A stretch of 64,000 nt of DNA from Paenibacillus sp. UNC451MF (GTDB taxonomy: Bacteria > Bacillota > Bacilli > Paenibacillales > NBRC-103111): assembly GCF_000686845.1 (NCBI RefSeq), contig NZ_JMLS01000008.1, forward strand, positions 186,001 to 250,000, in the 5' to 3' direction. The position numbers and the translations under genes are program-made. Below, in pieces: positions 48,481-57,445 of this stretch; the first letter of the stretch is position 1, and the number at the start of each line of letters is the position of its first letter. The notes beneath the pieces are model-generated. The model did no database searches. It was given only the letters and a program-made list of their open reading frames with translations, and was not told the DNA's origin.

Positions 48481-49959
48481 ATGAAACCGTGGATAAAGAA
48501 ATCGATGCTGTTATCCATTAGTGCCGGCCTTATGGTGCCTACGCTTGCGGCTTGCACTAAGACGAATGGAGCAGATACGAAGACAGAGAGAGTACTGCGA
48601 GTCGCTACAAGCTTCGGGTATGGAGACGATGAGTATTTTCGTCAACAGTTTACCGAAATATTCGAATTTGCCAATCCAAATATTAAAATCGAGATTATTC
48701 CGACTATGGATGATAGTTACCGCTACGGCAGAGTGGATCCGAATAAGAAGCCGGTAGATCCGATGGATAAGCTGAAGGAAATTATGCAAGGGGATAACCC
48801 TCCTGATGTCGTAATGGTTAGTTATGATCAGCTTCCCGATTTAATTTCCAACAATATGCTGACTCAACTCGATCCGATGATTACGAAAGACAAGTTCGAC
48901 ACATCGGATATGGTACCTGCGGTCATGGACGGACTAAAAAAGACGGGAGATGGCAAGCTATATGCGCTTGCTCCTACATTCAACTCTTCGGCACTCATTT
49001 ATAATAAGCGGATGTTTGATGAGGCGGGCGTGCCTTATCCGAAGGATAAGATGACTTGGGATGAAGTGTTCGACTTGGGTAAACGCCTTATTAAAGGCGA
49101 GGGAGAAAACCGCAAAGCGGGATTTTCGTTCAGTACGCAATCCATGGGTGATCTGTTCTACTCCATGCAGATGTACACCGCTCCCCTTCAGCTGAGAATG
49201 TTCGATGAGAAAGGCGAGAAAATGACGGTAGATTCCGACCAATGGGAAAAAGTATGGAAAGCGATGCTGAAGCTGAAGCAGGATAAAGTGCTGCCTGAGC
49301 AGCAGGATCCTTCCCAAATGAAGGGGCAAATGATGAATGGAGGAGAAAATTTCAATCCGTTTCAATATGACGATTTCCTATCCAGTCGCGTTGCGATGTC
49401 CATCATTAACTATGGCCAGCTGAACCAAATAACGAATGCCAACAAAAGTGCACAAAATTACCCGAGCTTTACACCTATTGATTGGGACGTCGTAACCGTG
49501 CCTGTCCATCCGGAAGCGCCGGATGTCGGAGGATATATTGGGATGAATGGTATTATGAGCATTAATGCCAAGGCTCAAAACGTGGAAGATGCATGGAAAT
49601 TCATCAAGTTTATTAACAGTGAGGACTGGGCACGTCTGAAATCGAGCAGCTCTTATAATATCGTAACTCGTAAAAAGTACATTAAACCGAAAGACGGCGT
49701 ACAGTTCCATATCGAAGCATTCACAACGCTGACTCCGGCTCCTCAACAAGACTACAAAATTTATCGGGATAAACCGAATATCGGTCAAGTGCAGGATATT
49801 GGACGTCGTTTGTTTAATGATGTAGTGGATGGAAAAATGCAGGTGCGCGATGCATTGAAAAAGTGGCAGACAGACGGGGATGCCATGCTGCAGCAAATTA
49901 AAGAAAACCCGACAGGTCCAATGAACAACGGTGCTATAAGAATGATGCAAGCTGGTTAA
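48481..49959 (+). CDS. Extracellular solute-binding lipoprotein (ABC family 1)
   Basis: A 492-aa lipoprotein with lipobox TLAAC near residue 24, followed by a family-1 solute-binding domain. It contains FEFANPNIKIEIIP, NPPDVVMVSYDQLPDLI, LYALAPTFNSSALIYNKRMFDEAGVPYP and a C-terminal EDAWKFIKFINSEDW block. The ligand is unknown. No MalF/MalG-type permease gene is present; instead it sits in the FtsX-type operon, 65 bp after the second ATPase gene without a terminator. GGAGGG precedes the ATG. Confidence 0.9.
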   Translation: MKPWIKKSMLLSISAGLMVPTLAACTKTNGADTKTERVLRVATSFGYGDDEYFRQQFTEIFEFANPNIKIEIIPTMDDSYRYGRVDPNKKPVDPMDKLKEIMQGDNPPDVVMVSYDQLPDLISNNMLTQLDPMITKDKFDTSDMVPAVMDGLKKTGDGKLYALAPTFNSSALIYNKRMFDEAGVPYPKDKMTWDEVFDLGKRLIKGEGENRKAGFSFSTQSMGDLFYSMQMYTAPLQLRMFDEKGEKMTVDSDQWEKVWKAMLKLKQDKVLPEQQDPSQMKGQMMNGGENFNPFQYDDFLSSRVAMSIINYGQLNQITNANKSAQNYPSFTPIDWDVVTVPVHPEAPDVGGYIGMNGIMSINAKAQNVEDAWKFIKFINSEDWARLKSSSSYNIVTRKKYIKPKDGVQFHIEAFTTLTPAPQQDYKIYRDKPNIGQVQDIGRRLFNDVVDGKMQVRDALKKWQTDGDAMLQQIKENPTGPMNNGAIRMMQAG

Positions 49960-50014
49960 ATCAACCTTATTTCAATGAGATTTATTCTATTTTTCAGGGA
50001 GGCTAACAGACATC

Positions 50015-52165
50015 ATGAAATTAAATAAGAAGACTACTCACATCCTGCTACTTAGCGCTGCCTTAACCTGGTGCACGGCTGTCCCGGCATTCGCCGACGA
50101 CAGCAGTACACCTCCGGCAAGCTCGTCCAATGTACTGTCCACCGGCTCCGCCCCGGCTCTCGGACAAGTCAAAGTAACGGGCGACAGTTATTTTGAATTG
50201 AAGAATGTAACAATACTGCCGGAAAAGGGAAGTAAGACGGTTACTTTTACGGTAAGCGTACATAACGAAGGCAGCAATGATTTGCTATTTATCGATTATT
50301 GGCCTCATCTGAAAACCAAATCAGGAAATCAAATTTCCGTTCGTATTCTGCCACAGGATAAAGATAAAAATCGGATCACGCCGAAATCGGTTCAGGATAT
50401 CAGCTTCTATGCTTCGGTTAATGAGACTACGGAGCTGACAGACCTTATCTTTGAATTCATTAAATGGGATTTCAGCCAGCCGAATTTTGAGCGGAGCATA
50501 GGGGAAATTGCCGTACCGGATACCTATTCCGTAGTTACTCCGATGAATGACTCACATATTATTAATATGGCGGGCACTGAGGTCAAGACTTCTATTAAAA
50601 AAATATTTATGACGAAGAATGAGAAGAATGTTACTCCTACGGTTGTATTGAATATGGAGAACGTCGGAAATCGTACCGCAGTCGTCCCGACTTACCAGTT
50701 TCTGATTCGGACTAAAGAAGGGTATATGTACCCGCTCGACGCTAAGAATCTGAAGGATCTAGCAATCAATCCGCAAGTCAACAAGGAGGTCGAACTGACA
50801 GGTTCGATCCCTGTAGGCGTAAGTACAGAAGGCTGGCAGCTTGTCATCATTCAAAATGCTGCGGATTTGAAGCTTAATTTGCCAATAGCTTATTACGAGC
50901 TGCCACAGGTATCCGAGCCTGACAGTGTGGATACCGGGGTAGAATACAAATTTACGAATAAAGAAGGAACGTATACGACGAAGCTAAATTCGCTTCAGCG
51001 TCTTCCTTTGGAAGACCAGGATATTCTTTCAGCGAACATTACACTCTTGAACAAAGGCGAAAATTCTTTACCGATTCCGGATTTAACGGGTCATTTCCTC
51101 TTGGATGATAAAGTGAAAGTAGAAGCGAAACTGATTCAGACGGATAAAGTGATAGGACTTCCGGTTGGTGGCACCAGTACCTTCCAGTTTGTAGGCAAAA
51201 TGCCGTATACGTATCAGTTCTCAACGGTCAAGCTTGTTCTTCAAGAGAAGACCGGAGAAAAAGAGACGGAAGATCTGCTCGAGTTCGCACACCGTTCTGA
51301 ATTAATGAACATGCAGTACTACAATGTTGGTGAGATGTATAAAAATGTGAATATCGGCAGAAATGCAAGCTATCAGGTGCGTAATGTAAAAACCTATTCA
51401 GGCGATACGGCGGATATATTTACCGTGCAAATGGAAACTGTTAACCTGGAGAAGCGTTACACCGATATCACGAAGCTTGTGGCCCAGTTTAAAACGGCCG
51501 ATGGAGCCGTTTACCCGGCTACCGTGTCTGAAATCAAGAACAAGATTACACCGGGAGGAAAGGCCCTGCTTATTTTGTCCAGCACACTTCCCAAAGGGTT
51601 CCCGACTTCCAATATGAATGTGATGATTGGGGAGGCTGTAACGGATAATAAGTTTTCAACAAGTAAGGATACTCCGGATTCTTACGTGAACGCTGTAGGT
51701 TTCTGGCTTCCTTTGGAAAGCTTTGAGGTCAAGAATGACTTGATGAATATTGATCTGCTGCCTTATACATTATCAATTAACAAAATCAATACATGGCTTG
51801 ACCGAGAGAAGCTTAAAGTTACCTTTAATTACGAATTAACTAAAAATCTTTTGATGGAGACCAATACGGAAGGTCGCAAGTTGGTCATCGGTCTTGAAGA
51901 TGAGAATGGCAACAAATCGTTTACTCGTGAATTTGATTTCAAGGATTTTGATGCAGTAGATTCTTCAACGAATACAGAAACGAACAAGGATACCAAGATC
52001 CGTCTCGGTAAACGGGATAAGTTCGTTATCGAAGAGCTGGATCAGGATCTCATATTCCATCTCGAAACATTAAAAACCTATACACTTAATGTATATGACT
52101 CGTACCAAGGGCAGAAGAAACTGCTTGCTTCTCAAAAAATCGATTGGTTTTCCACTACAGACTAA
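50015..52165 (+). CDS. Large secreted beta-module repeat protein (operon 1 partner)
   Basis: A 716-aa exported protein; the signal peptide ends near PAFA (residue 27). I recognise no named family. It is beta-rich and consists of related modules with the pattern VP-x-Y...T-x-(D/E)-G-x-x-Y-x-L...I-x-P-x-x-N: NRTAVVPTYQFLIRTKEGYMYPL near residue 225 and AQFKTADGAVYPATV near 490. It ends YTLNVYDSYQGQKKLLAS. The same pattern and ending occur in the protein at 57446-59176. GGGAGG precedes the ATG. Last gene of the ABC operon. Confidence 0.85.
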   Translation: MKLNKKTTHILLLSAALTWCTAVPAFADDSSTPPASSSNVLSTGSAPALGQVKVTGDSYFELKNVTILPEKGSKTVTFTVSVHNEGSNDLLFIDYWPHLKTKSGNQISVRILPQDKDKNRITPKSVQDISFYASVNETTELTDLIFEFIKWDFSQPNFERSIGEIAVPDTYSVVTPMNDSHIINMAGTEVKTSIKKIFMTKNEKNVTPTVVLNMENVGNRTAVVPTYQFLIRTKEGYMYPLDAKNLKDLAINPQVNKEVELTGSIPVGVSTEGWQLVIIQNAADLKLNLPIAYYELPQVSEPDSVDTGVEYKFTNKEGTYTTKLNSLQRLPLEDQDILSANITLLNKGENSLPIPDLTGHFLLDDKVKVEAKLIQTDKVIGLPVGGTSTFQFVGKMPYTYQFSTVKLVLQEKTGEKETEDLLEFAHRSELMNMQYYNVGEMYKNVNIGRNASYQVRNVKTYSGDTADIFTVQMETVNLEKRYTDITKLVAQFKTADGAVYPATVSEIKNKITPGGKALLILSSTLPKGFPTSNMNVMIGEAVTDNKFSTSKDTPDSYVNAVGFWLPLESFEVKNDLMNIDLLPYTLSINKINTWLDREKLKVTFNYELTKNLLMETNTEGRKLVIGLEDENGNKSFTREFDFKDFDAVDSSTNTETNKDTKIRLGKRDKFVIEELDQDLIFHLETLKTYTLNVYDSYQGQKKLLASQKIDWFSTTD

Positions 52166-52178
52166 TATTGATAAGGAT

Positions 52179-52224
52179 GAAACCGCCATTGACCGTGCAT
52201 CTAAGCATAGCAAGGCGGTTTTTC
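52179..52224 (+). terminator. Terminator of the ABC operon
   Basis: GAAACCGCC pairs with GGCGGTTTT across a loop with inner pairing (GTGCAT, AAGCAT), followed by TTTCTT. Confidence 0.75.
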
Positions 52225-52322
52225 TTGTCCCACCAATCAGGAGCAGCAATTTCTGAGAATAAGTAGCATTGCTGAGAACATGTCCAATTTATGAATATAT
52301 GGTTAATTTTGTATTGGTAGTA

Positions 52323-52383
52323 TTGACACATTTTACAAAAGGAATTATGTTATTATCGTTAACAACATTCTTAACGATAATAA
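52323..52383 (+). promoter_or_regulatory. Promoter and perfect operator of the RND operon
   Basis: TTGACA (52323-52328), 17-bp spacer, TATGTT (52346-52351). TTATTATCGTTAA (52350-52362) and TTAACGATAATAA (52371-52383) form a perfect 13-bp inverted repeat with an 8-nt spacer that starts inside the -10. This is placed for repression by the GbsR-like protein encoded next. Confidence 0.85.
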
Positions 52384-52403
52384 CTGACAGTGAGGAAACC
52401 CAA

Positions 52404-52928
52404 ATGAAATTACCGCATCGGTCTTATGCAACCTTAAAGCAAAACATTAGCAACCATATGTCGCTCTCGTTCGAGGCTGAAGGGTTTAGCCCATTGGTTG
52501 GTAAAATATTTGCTTTCCTGCTGAGCGCGCCCAAACCTGTTAGTTTACAGGAGATGGCCGATGAGCTTGGCGTGACCAAAGCGGCCATAAGTGTACAGGT
52601 ACGCACGCTCGAGAAGCACATGATGTGTCATAAGATTCCTACAAGCAATGACCGCAAAGATTACTACTTCATCTCCGACGATATCAGCATGACATCTCTG
52701 CAAGCCAACATACAGAAGATGAAGAGAATACAGCAACAGATTGAACATACATTACATATATTTGACCAGCTTGAAGGAATTGAGGACGAAGAGCGCTCTT
52801 CTCATGATGCTTGCAAAAGAAGATTTATCGAGATGCAGGCGATGTACGACATGTTCCTGAATCGATTGGATGGCTTGGAGGAGGAATGGAGATTAAGAAG
52901 AGAACAATTATTTCCTCAAATAGAATAA
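52404..52928 (+). CDS. GbsR/MarR-family transcriptional regulator
   Basis: A 174-aa winged-helix protein. The DNA-binding part is PLVGKIFAFLLSAPKPVSLQEMADELGVTKAAISVQVRTLE (residues about 33-75, read in blocks), matching the GbsR group. A C-terminal coiled region (about 100-174) likely mediates dimers. The ATG at 52404 follows GTGAGG at good spacing; the open frame extends 45 codons upstream through the operator and is rejected. It probably represses the RND genes. Confidence 0.9.
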   Translation: MKLPHRSYATLKQNISNHMSLSFEAEGFSPLVGKIFAFLLSAPKPVSLQEMADELGVTKAAISVQVRTLEKHMMCHKIPTSNDRKDYYFISDDISMTSLQANIQKMKRIQQQIEHTLHIFDQLEGIEDEERSSHDACKRRFIEMQAMYDMFLNRLDGLEEEWRLRREQLFPQIE

Positions 52929-53030
52929 GGTCGATTAAAAGAAAAAAGACCTAAATTTGAGAAAAAAATGAAGGGGTAAAGCAAAACGCCTCGTCTAAAG
53001 GGTCAGCTAAAGTAATGGAGGAGTAGAGAG

Positions 53031-56000
53031 ATGAATAAATTAACTCAGTTTTCAATGAAAAACATTACGGCCGTCATCATTATCATCCTACTGCTGTTCG
53101 GTGGAGGTATATACGCTGCCAGCACATTAAAGGTTGAGAGCATGCCGGATATATCATTCCCGGTCGTATTAGTGAACACTCAATACACAGCTCCCCCTAA
53201 GGACGTGCTTGAGGATGTAACGAAGCCGTTGGAGAAGGCGGTAGCAGGATTGGAAGGTCTGAAGAACTTGACTTCCACCTCAAGTGATAATTTTTCATCT
53301 ATTGTCATTGAACTGGAGCAGGACAAAAAGCCGGATGACGTAAAGAAGGACGTAGAGAGCCTCATCGCCAACGTCAAGCTTCCACAGGGCTCAGAGAAGC
53401 CGAAGGTGCAAACATTTGGTTTTGCATCACAACCCGTATATTATTTGTCCGCATATGCATCTAACGGAATGAACCAAGAAGAGCTTGATAAAGCGTATAA
53501 AGATGTTATTCTCCCAGGCTTCAACTCCTTGAAAGGCATTGATCACGTTGATTCCATCGGCAATCAAGAGTCTGTGCTTACAATGAAAATGGACATCAAT
53601 GCCATCAACAACTACGGTTTGACCCCATCTGGAGTTTCCTCTAGCATCAAAGCCGCTTTGCTCACGAGTCCTGCCGGTTCTGTCGATTTCAACGGCAACA
53701 CGCAGATGGTTCGGGTTAAGAGCGATCTGAATTCCATTTACAATCTGGAAAATATGAAGATTACAACACCTAATGGCGATACGTTGCTTTTAAAGCAAAT
53801 TGCAAAAGTCGAAGCAATCACTGAATCTACCTTCATATCACGGCTGAATGAACAACCGGCTATTGGGATTAACTTATACAAAACAAAGAATGCCAACGCT
53901 GTTGAATTTGCTGCCGATGCGGATAAGCTGATGGAGCAGTGGAAAAAGGAATTCCCTAACATTACGTTCTACACTATCTACAATAGCGCTACGGATATCA
54001 AAGAGTCGGTTAACGGCATGGTGCGCGAAGGCGGGCTAGGAGCTATTCTGGCATCCATTATGATCCTGCTCTTTTTGAGAAACGTAAGAATGACAGTAAT
54101 CGTGCTCGTATCCATTCCATTATCGATATTGGTCACACTGCTTGTCATGGCTCCGCTTGGAATTTCACTCAATATTATGACATTAGGCGGTATGGCCATC
54201 GCAGTCGGTCGTGTCGTGGACGATAGTATCGTTGTTATTGAAAATATTTATAGTCAGCTGCAGAAAGCTCAAGAACGTAACGAATCTGTAATCAAGCTGG
54301 CAACCGCTCAAGTAGCTTCAGCTATTACCTCTTCAACGATTACGACCGTGGGTGTGTTTGGTCCTATTGCTTTTGTTGGAGGAGTACTTGGAGAAATTTT
54401 CCGTCCGTTTGCCATTACGCTGGTTGTAGCCCTTATGTCTTCATTAATTGTAGCGTTAACGGTTATACCAATGCTTGCTAAGCTGCTAGTTCTGAGAAGT
54501 AAACAATTTAAAAACCATGATGAAGAGCATCTTGGGAAATTTTCATCTGGATACAAAAAAACGTTGTTATGGTCACTCAACAATCGTAAAAAGACGGTGT
54601 TTATGGCCATTCTGCTGCTAATTGTAACGATTGGTGGTACTGTTCCGTTCTTGGCTGTATCGTTTATGCCAGAAAGCTCTACCGATAAGCTGATGCAGAT
54701 TACGATCAAGATGCCCCGTGAAACCACCATTGAAAGTATGGATATGAAAGTGAAGGAAATCGAAGCGATGATGAAAGCTTCGAAGGACCCGGTAGGTGAA
54801 CCGACATTTGTCTATTTTGATGCATTAATCGGTTATGATCAAGGTGAGGATCGCATCGCTTACCGCAGTTCCATGTTTGCTGAAGCCTCCGCAGCGACGG
54901 ATGCCAAGCAGCTTGTAAAAGATTTGAAGGCAAATATTCTCTATATGCTGCCAAAAGGCTCTGAAGCAGAGGTTCAGCTTCTAAGCTCCGGCGGGCCACC
55001 TTCAGGTGGAGCGGATTTCTCGTATGTGCTTAAAGGCGATGATTTGCTCATGCTCTCTAAAGGTGCTGATTTGGTCAAAGACAAACTGAAAGAGTTCCCT
55101 ACTCTCATTGATATTAAAGATTCCTTGAGCGAATCGAAAACCGAAGTAGAGATTAATGTGGATCAAAATAAAGCGCGTATTTACGGACTGTCTTCCGCTC
55201 AAATTAATGATTCGGTTCGCAGCTGGCTGGCCGAAGAAAAAATCGGTGATTTGAAATTTGATAACACCACGTTTAAAACGAAGATTATGCTGGACACGAA
55301 TTTCAAGAACTCTGTTGACAAAATCGGAAGATTTCAAATCAAAACTCCTACAGGGTTAACAATCGACTTAAATGAAGTGGCAAAAGTTCGTCAAATAGAT
55401 GCACCTGTAGCTATTACTCGGGAAATGCAGGAGCAGTACGTCAAAGTAACAGCTAAAATTGACAACGTTGATAAGGCGGGGATCAGCAAGCAAGTATCTG
55501 ATGCACTGAAAACAGTAGAGCTTCCTTCGGGAGTTAGAACCGAGGTTAAAGGGGTTACTGACGACATTCAAGAGAGTTTCTCACAAATGTTTGTCGCTAT
55601 GGGAGCATCCATATTTATCGTTTATTTGGTCATGGTCCTTGCATTTGGAAACGGAAGCGCTCCGTTCGCTATTTTATTCTCTTTACCTCTTGCTGCAATC
55701 GGTGGGTTGTTAGGACTTTTAATTACCCATGAATCGGTTAACATAACTTCTCTTATCGGATTTCTTATGCTTATTGGTGTCGTTGTAACCAATGCTATCG
55801 TGTTGGTCGACAGGGTACAGCAGCTTCGAGAAGAAGGTCATGAAGTGAAGGAAGCTTTGATTGAGGCGGGAATGACACGTCTGCGTCCTATTATTATGAC
55901 AGCGGGAGCAACTATTATTGCATTGCTGCCACTAGGATTGGGATTGTCTAAAGGAACATTAATTTCTAAGGGCCTTGCCGTTGTAGTTATCGGCGGTTTG

Positions 56001-56138
56001 ACCACATCCACTTTGCTTACCTTGATCGTCGTTCCAGTGGTATATATCATGATCGATAATATCAAGAAATGGTTTGGACGGATGTTTAATAAAAAGAAAA
56101 CCTCGGTTGAAGCGAACGCTACTTCCGCGGCAAATTAA
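53031..56138 (+). CDS. RND-family efflux pump (HAE1/SwrC type)
   Basis: A 1035-aa proton-driven exporter with 12 predicted TM helices. Each half has the order TM1, large extracellular loop, then five TMs. TM4 contains the proton-relay motif AVGRVVDDSIVVIENIYSQL near residue 395. The SwrC group of Gram-positive bacteria exports lipopeptides or amphiphiles; the substrate here is unknown. GGAGGAG precedes the ATG, 102 bp after the GbsR gene. Confidence 0.94.
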   Translation: MNKLTQFSMKNITAVIIIILLLFGGGIYAASTLKVESMPDISFPVVLVNTQYTAPPKDVLEDVTKPLEKAVAGLEGLKNLTSTSSDNFSSIVIELEQDKKPDDVKKDVESLIANVKLPQGSEKPKVQTFGFASQPVYYLSAYASNGMNQEELDKAYKDVILPGFNSLKGIDHVDSIGNQESVLTMKMDINAINNYGLTPSGVSSSIKAALLTSPAGSVDFNGNTQMVRVKSDLNSIYNLENMKITTPNGDTLLLKQIAKVEAITESTFISRLNEQPAIGINLYKTKNANAVEFAADADKLMEQWKKEFPNITFYTIYNSATDIKESVNGMVREGGLGAILASIMILLFLRNVRMTVIVLVSIPLSILVTLLVMAPLGISLNIMTLGGMAIAVGRVVDDSIVVIENIYSQLQKAQERNESVIKLATAQVASAITSSTITTVGVFGPIAFVGGVLGEIFRPFAITLVVALMSSLIVALTVIPMLAKLLVLRSKQFKNHDEEHLGKFSSGYKKTLLWSLNNRKKTVFMAILLLIVTIGGTVPFLAVSFMPESSTDKLMQITIKMPRETTIESMDMKVKEIEAMMKASKDPVGEPTFVYFDALIGYDQGEDRIAYRSSMFAEASAATDAKQLVKDLKANILYMLPKGSEAEVQLLSSGGPPSGGADFSYVLKGDDLLMLSKGADLVKDKLKEFPTLIDIKDSLSESKTEVEINVDQNKARIYGLSSAQINDSVRSWLAEEKIGDLKFDNTTFKTKIMLDTNFKNSVDKIGRFQIKTPTGLTIDLNEVAKVRQIDAPVAITREMQEQYVKVTAKIDNVDKAGISKQVSDALKTVELPSGVRTEVKGVTDDIQESFSQMFVAMGASIFIVYLVMVLAFGNGSAPFAILFSLPLAAIGGLLGLLITHESVNITSLIGFLMLIGVVVTNAIVLVDRVQQLREEGHEVKEALIEAGMTRLRPIIMTAGATIIALLPLGLGLSKGTLISKGLAVVVIGGLTTSTLLTLIVVPVVYIMIDNIKKWFGRMFNKKKTSVEANATSAAN

Positions 56139-56166
56139 TAGGGACTACGGAAAAGGAGAATGAGCC

Positions 56167-57420
56167 ATGAATCCGACATTTGCTAAATCTATAAAACAGA
56201 GCACCAAAGTTATGGGTGCTGTTGTAATCAGCTCGGCGCTTATAGCCGGTTGTACTTCCAAGCCTGCGGCTCAACCTGAGGCCAATGCCGCGGAAGTGCA
56301 GATTAAGACGGTTAGAACAGCCAAAATCGAAAAGAAAAAAATCGGTGACCCGCTGGAACAAGTTGCTGATGTAGCTTCATCCATTCAAGTCGATGTCATT
56401 AACAAAGTGGGCGGAGATATTCAGGAAATATTGAAGAAACGTGGAGATACGGTGGAAAAAGGAGATGTCATTTTCCGAATCGATCCGACCGATGTACAGC
56501 TGCAAAAAGAAAGAGCTCAAATCTCTTTAACCGGAAGTCAACAACAGATGAGTAAATCCAAGGAAGACTTGGTGAATTCCAAACAAGACCTTCAGAACGG
56601 GATTACGAAGCTGGAAACATCCATCAAGGATACGGAAAAAAACTATAGCAAGATGCGTAATGACTACGATATGGGACTGGTGACTAAATTTCAGCTTGAG
56701 CAAATGGAAAGCCAGCTGAGCAACCTTAAGCTTGATTTGGAAAGCTCAAAAGCGAAGCTGAAAACATTAGACACGACAAACTCGCTGTCTCAATTGGAGC
56801 AGTCTCTTCAATCCTCCGAGCTTTCGATTCGGGAGGCAGATCGTACTTTGTCCAATATGGAAGTGAAAGCTACCGTAAGCGGGGTGCTCACGGATCTTCC
56901 GATTGAGACAGGTATGACATTACAAGCGGGCTTCAAGGCCGCACAAATCCAACAGCTGGATCCGATCAAGATAAAAGCGGAACTCACTGAAGATGCGGCG
57001 AAGATGATCCGAGGTAAGCAAGAGCTCACTTTCTACGTGCCTGGTTCAACCGATAAACAAGCCGCTAAAGTCAGCTATCTTGCTGATGTGATGAGTGCAC
57101 AGACCAAATCTTATTCCCTGGAGCTTGAAGTGCCGAATGCGGACCGTAAGCTTAAGCCGGGAATGAAGGCTCAAATATTGCTTTCCGATGAAAAAGATCA
57201 AGTCGTTGTTACCGTACCAACCTTGAGTGTTGTGCGGGAGGGCGGGGATACCTTCGTATTCGTATTAGCAGGTGATTCGGTAGAAAAACGTAAAATTCAA
57301 CTGGGCCGTCTGAATGAAGCGGAGCAAGAAGTGCTTTCAGGTGTTAAAGAAGGGGAGCAATTAGTAATCTCCGGACAGAATCAGTTAAAAGACAAAGAAA
57401 AAGTACAACTCGCGAAATAA
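56167..57420 (+). CDS. Lipoprotein RND adaptor (membrane-fusion protein)
   Basis: A 417-aa lipoprotein; the lipobox LIAGC (Cys near residue 29) is followed by a flexible stretch. A lipoyl segment (GGDIQEILKKRGDTVEKGDVIF near residue 80) and a long coiled-coil hairpin (about residues 115-225) follow. Then come a beta-barrel with VSGVLTDLPIETGMTL and a membrane-proximal domain. It pairs with the upstream pump, 28 bp away. In a Gram-positive cell it would span part of the wall. Confidence 0.92.
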   Translation: MNPTFAKSIKQSTKVMGAVVISSALIAGCTSKPAAQPEANAAEVQIKTVRTAKIEKKKIGDPLEQVADVASSIQVDVINKVGGDIQEILKKRGDTVEKGDVIFRIDPTDVQLQKERAQISLTGSQQQMSKSKEDLVNSKQDLQNGITKLETSIKDTEKNYSKMRNDYDMGLVTKFQLEQMESQLSNLKLDLESSKAKLKTLDTTNSLSQLEQSLQSSELSIREADRTLSNMEVKATVSGVLTDLPIETGMTLQAGFKAAQIQQLDPIKIKAELTEDAAKMIRGKQELTFYVPGSTDKQAAKVSYLADVMSAQTKSYSLELEVPNADRKLKPGMKAQILLSDEKDQVVVTVPTLSVVREGGDTFVFVLAGDSVEKRKIQLGRLNEAEQEVLSGVKEGEQLVISGQNQLKDKEKVQLAK

Positions 57421-57445
57421 TCCCACGAACTGGAGGAGAAACCAA

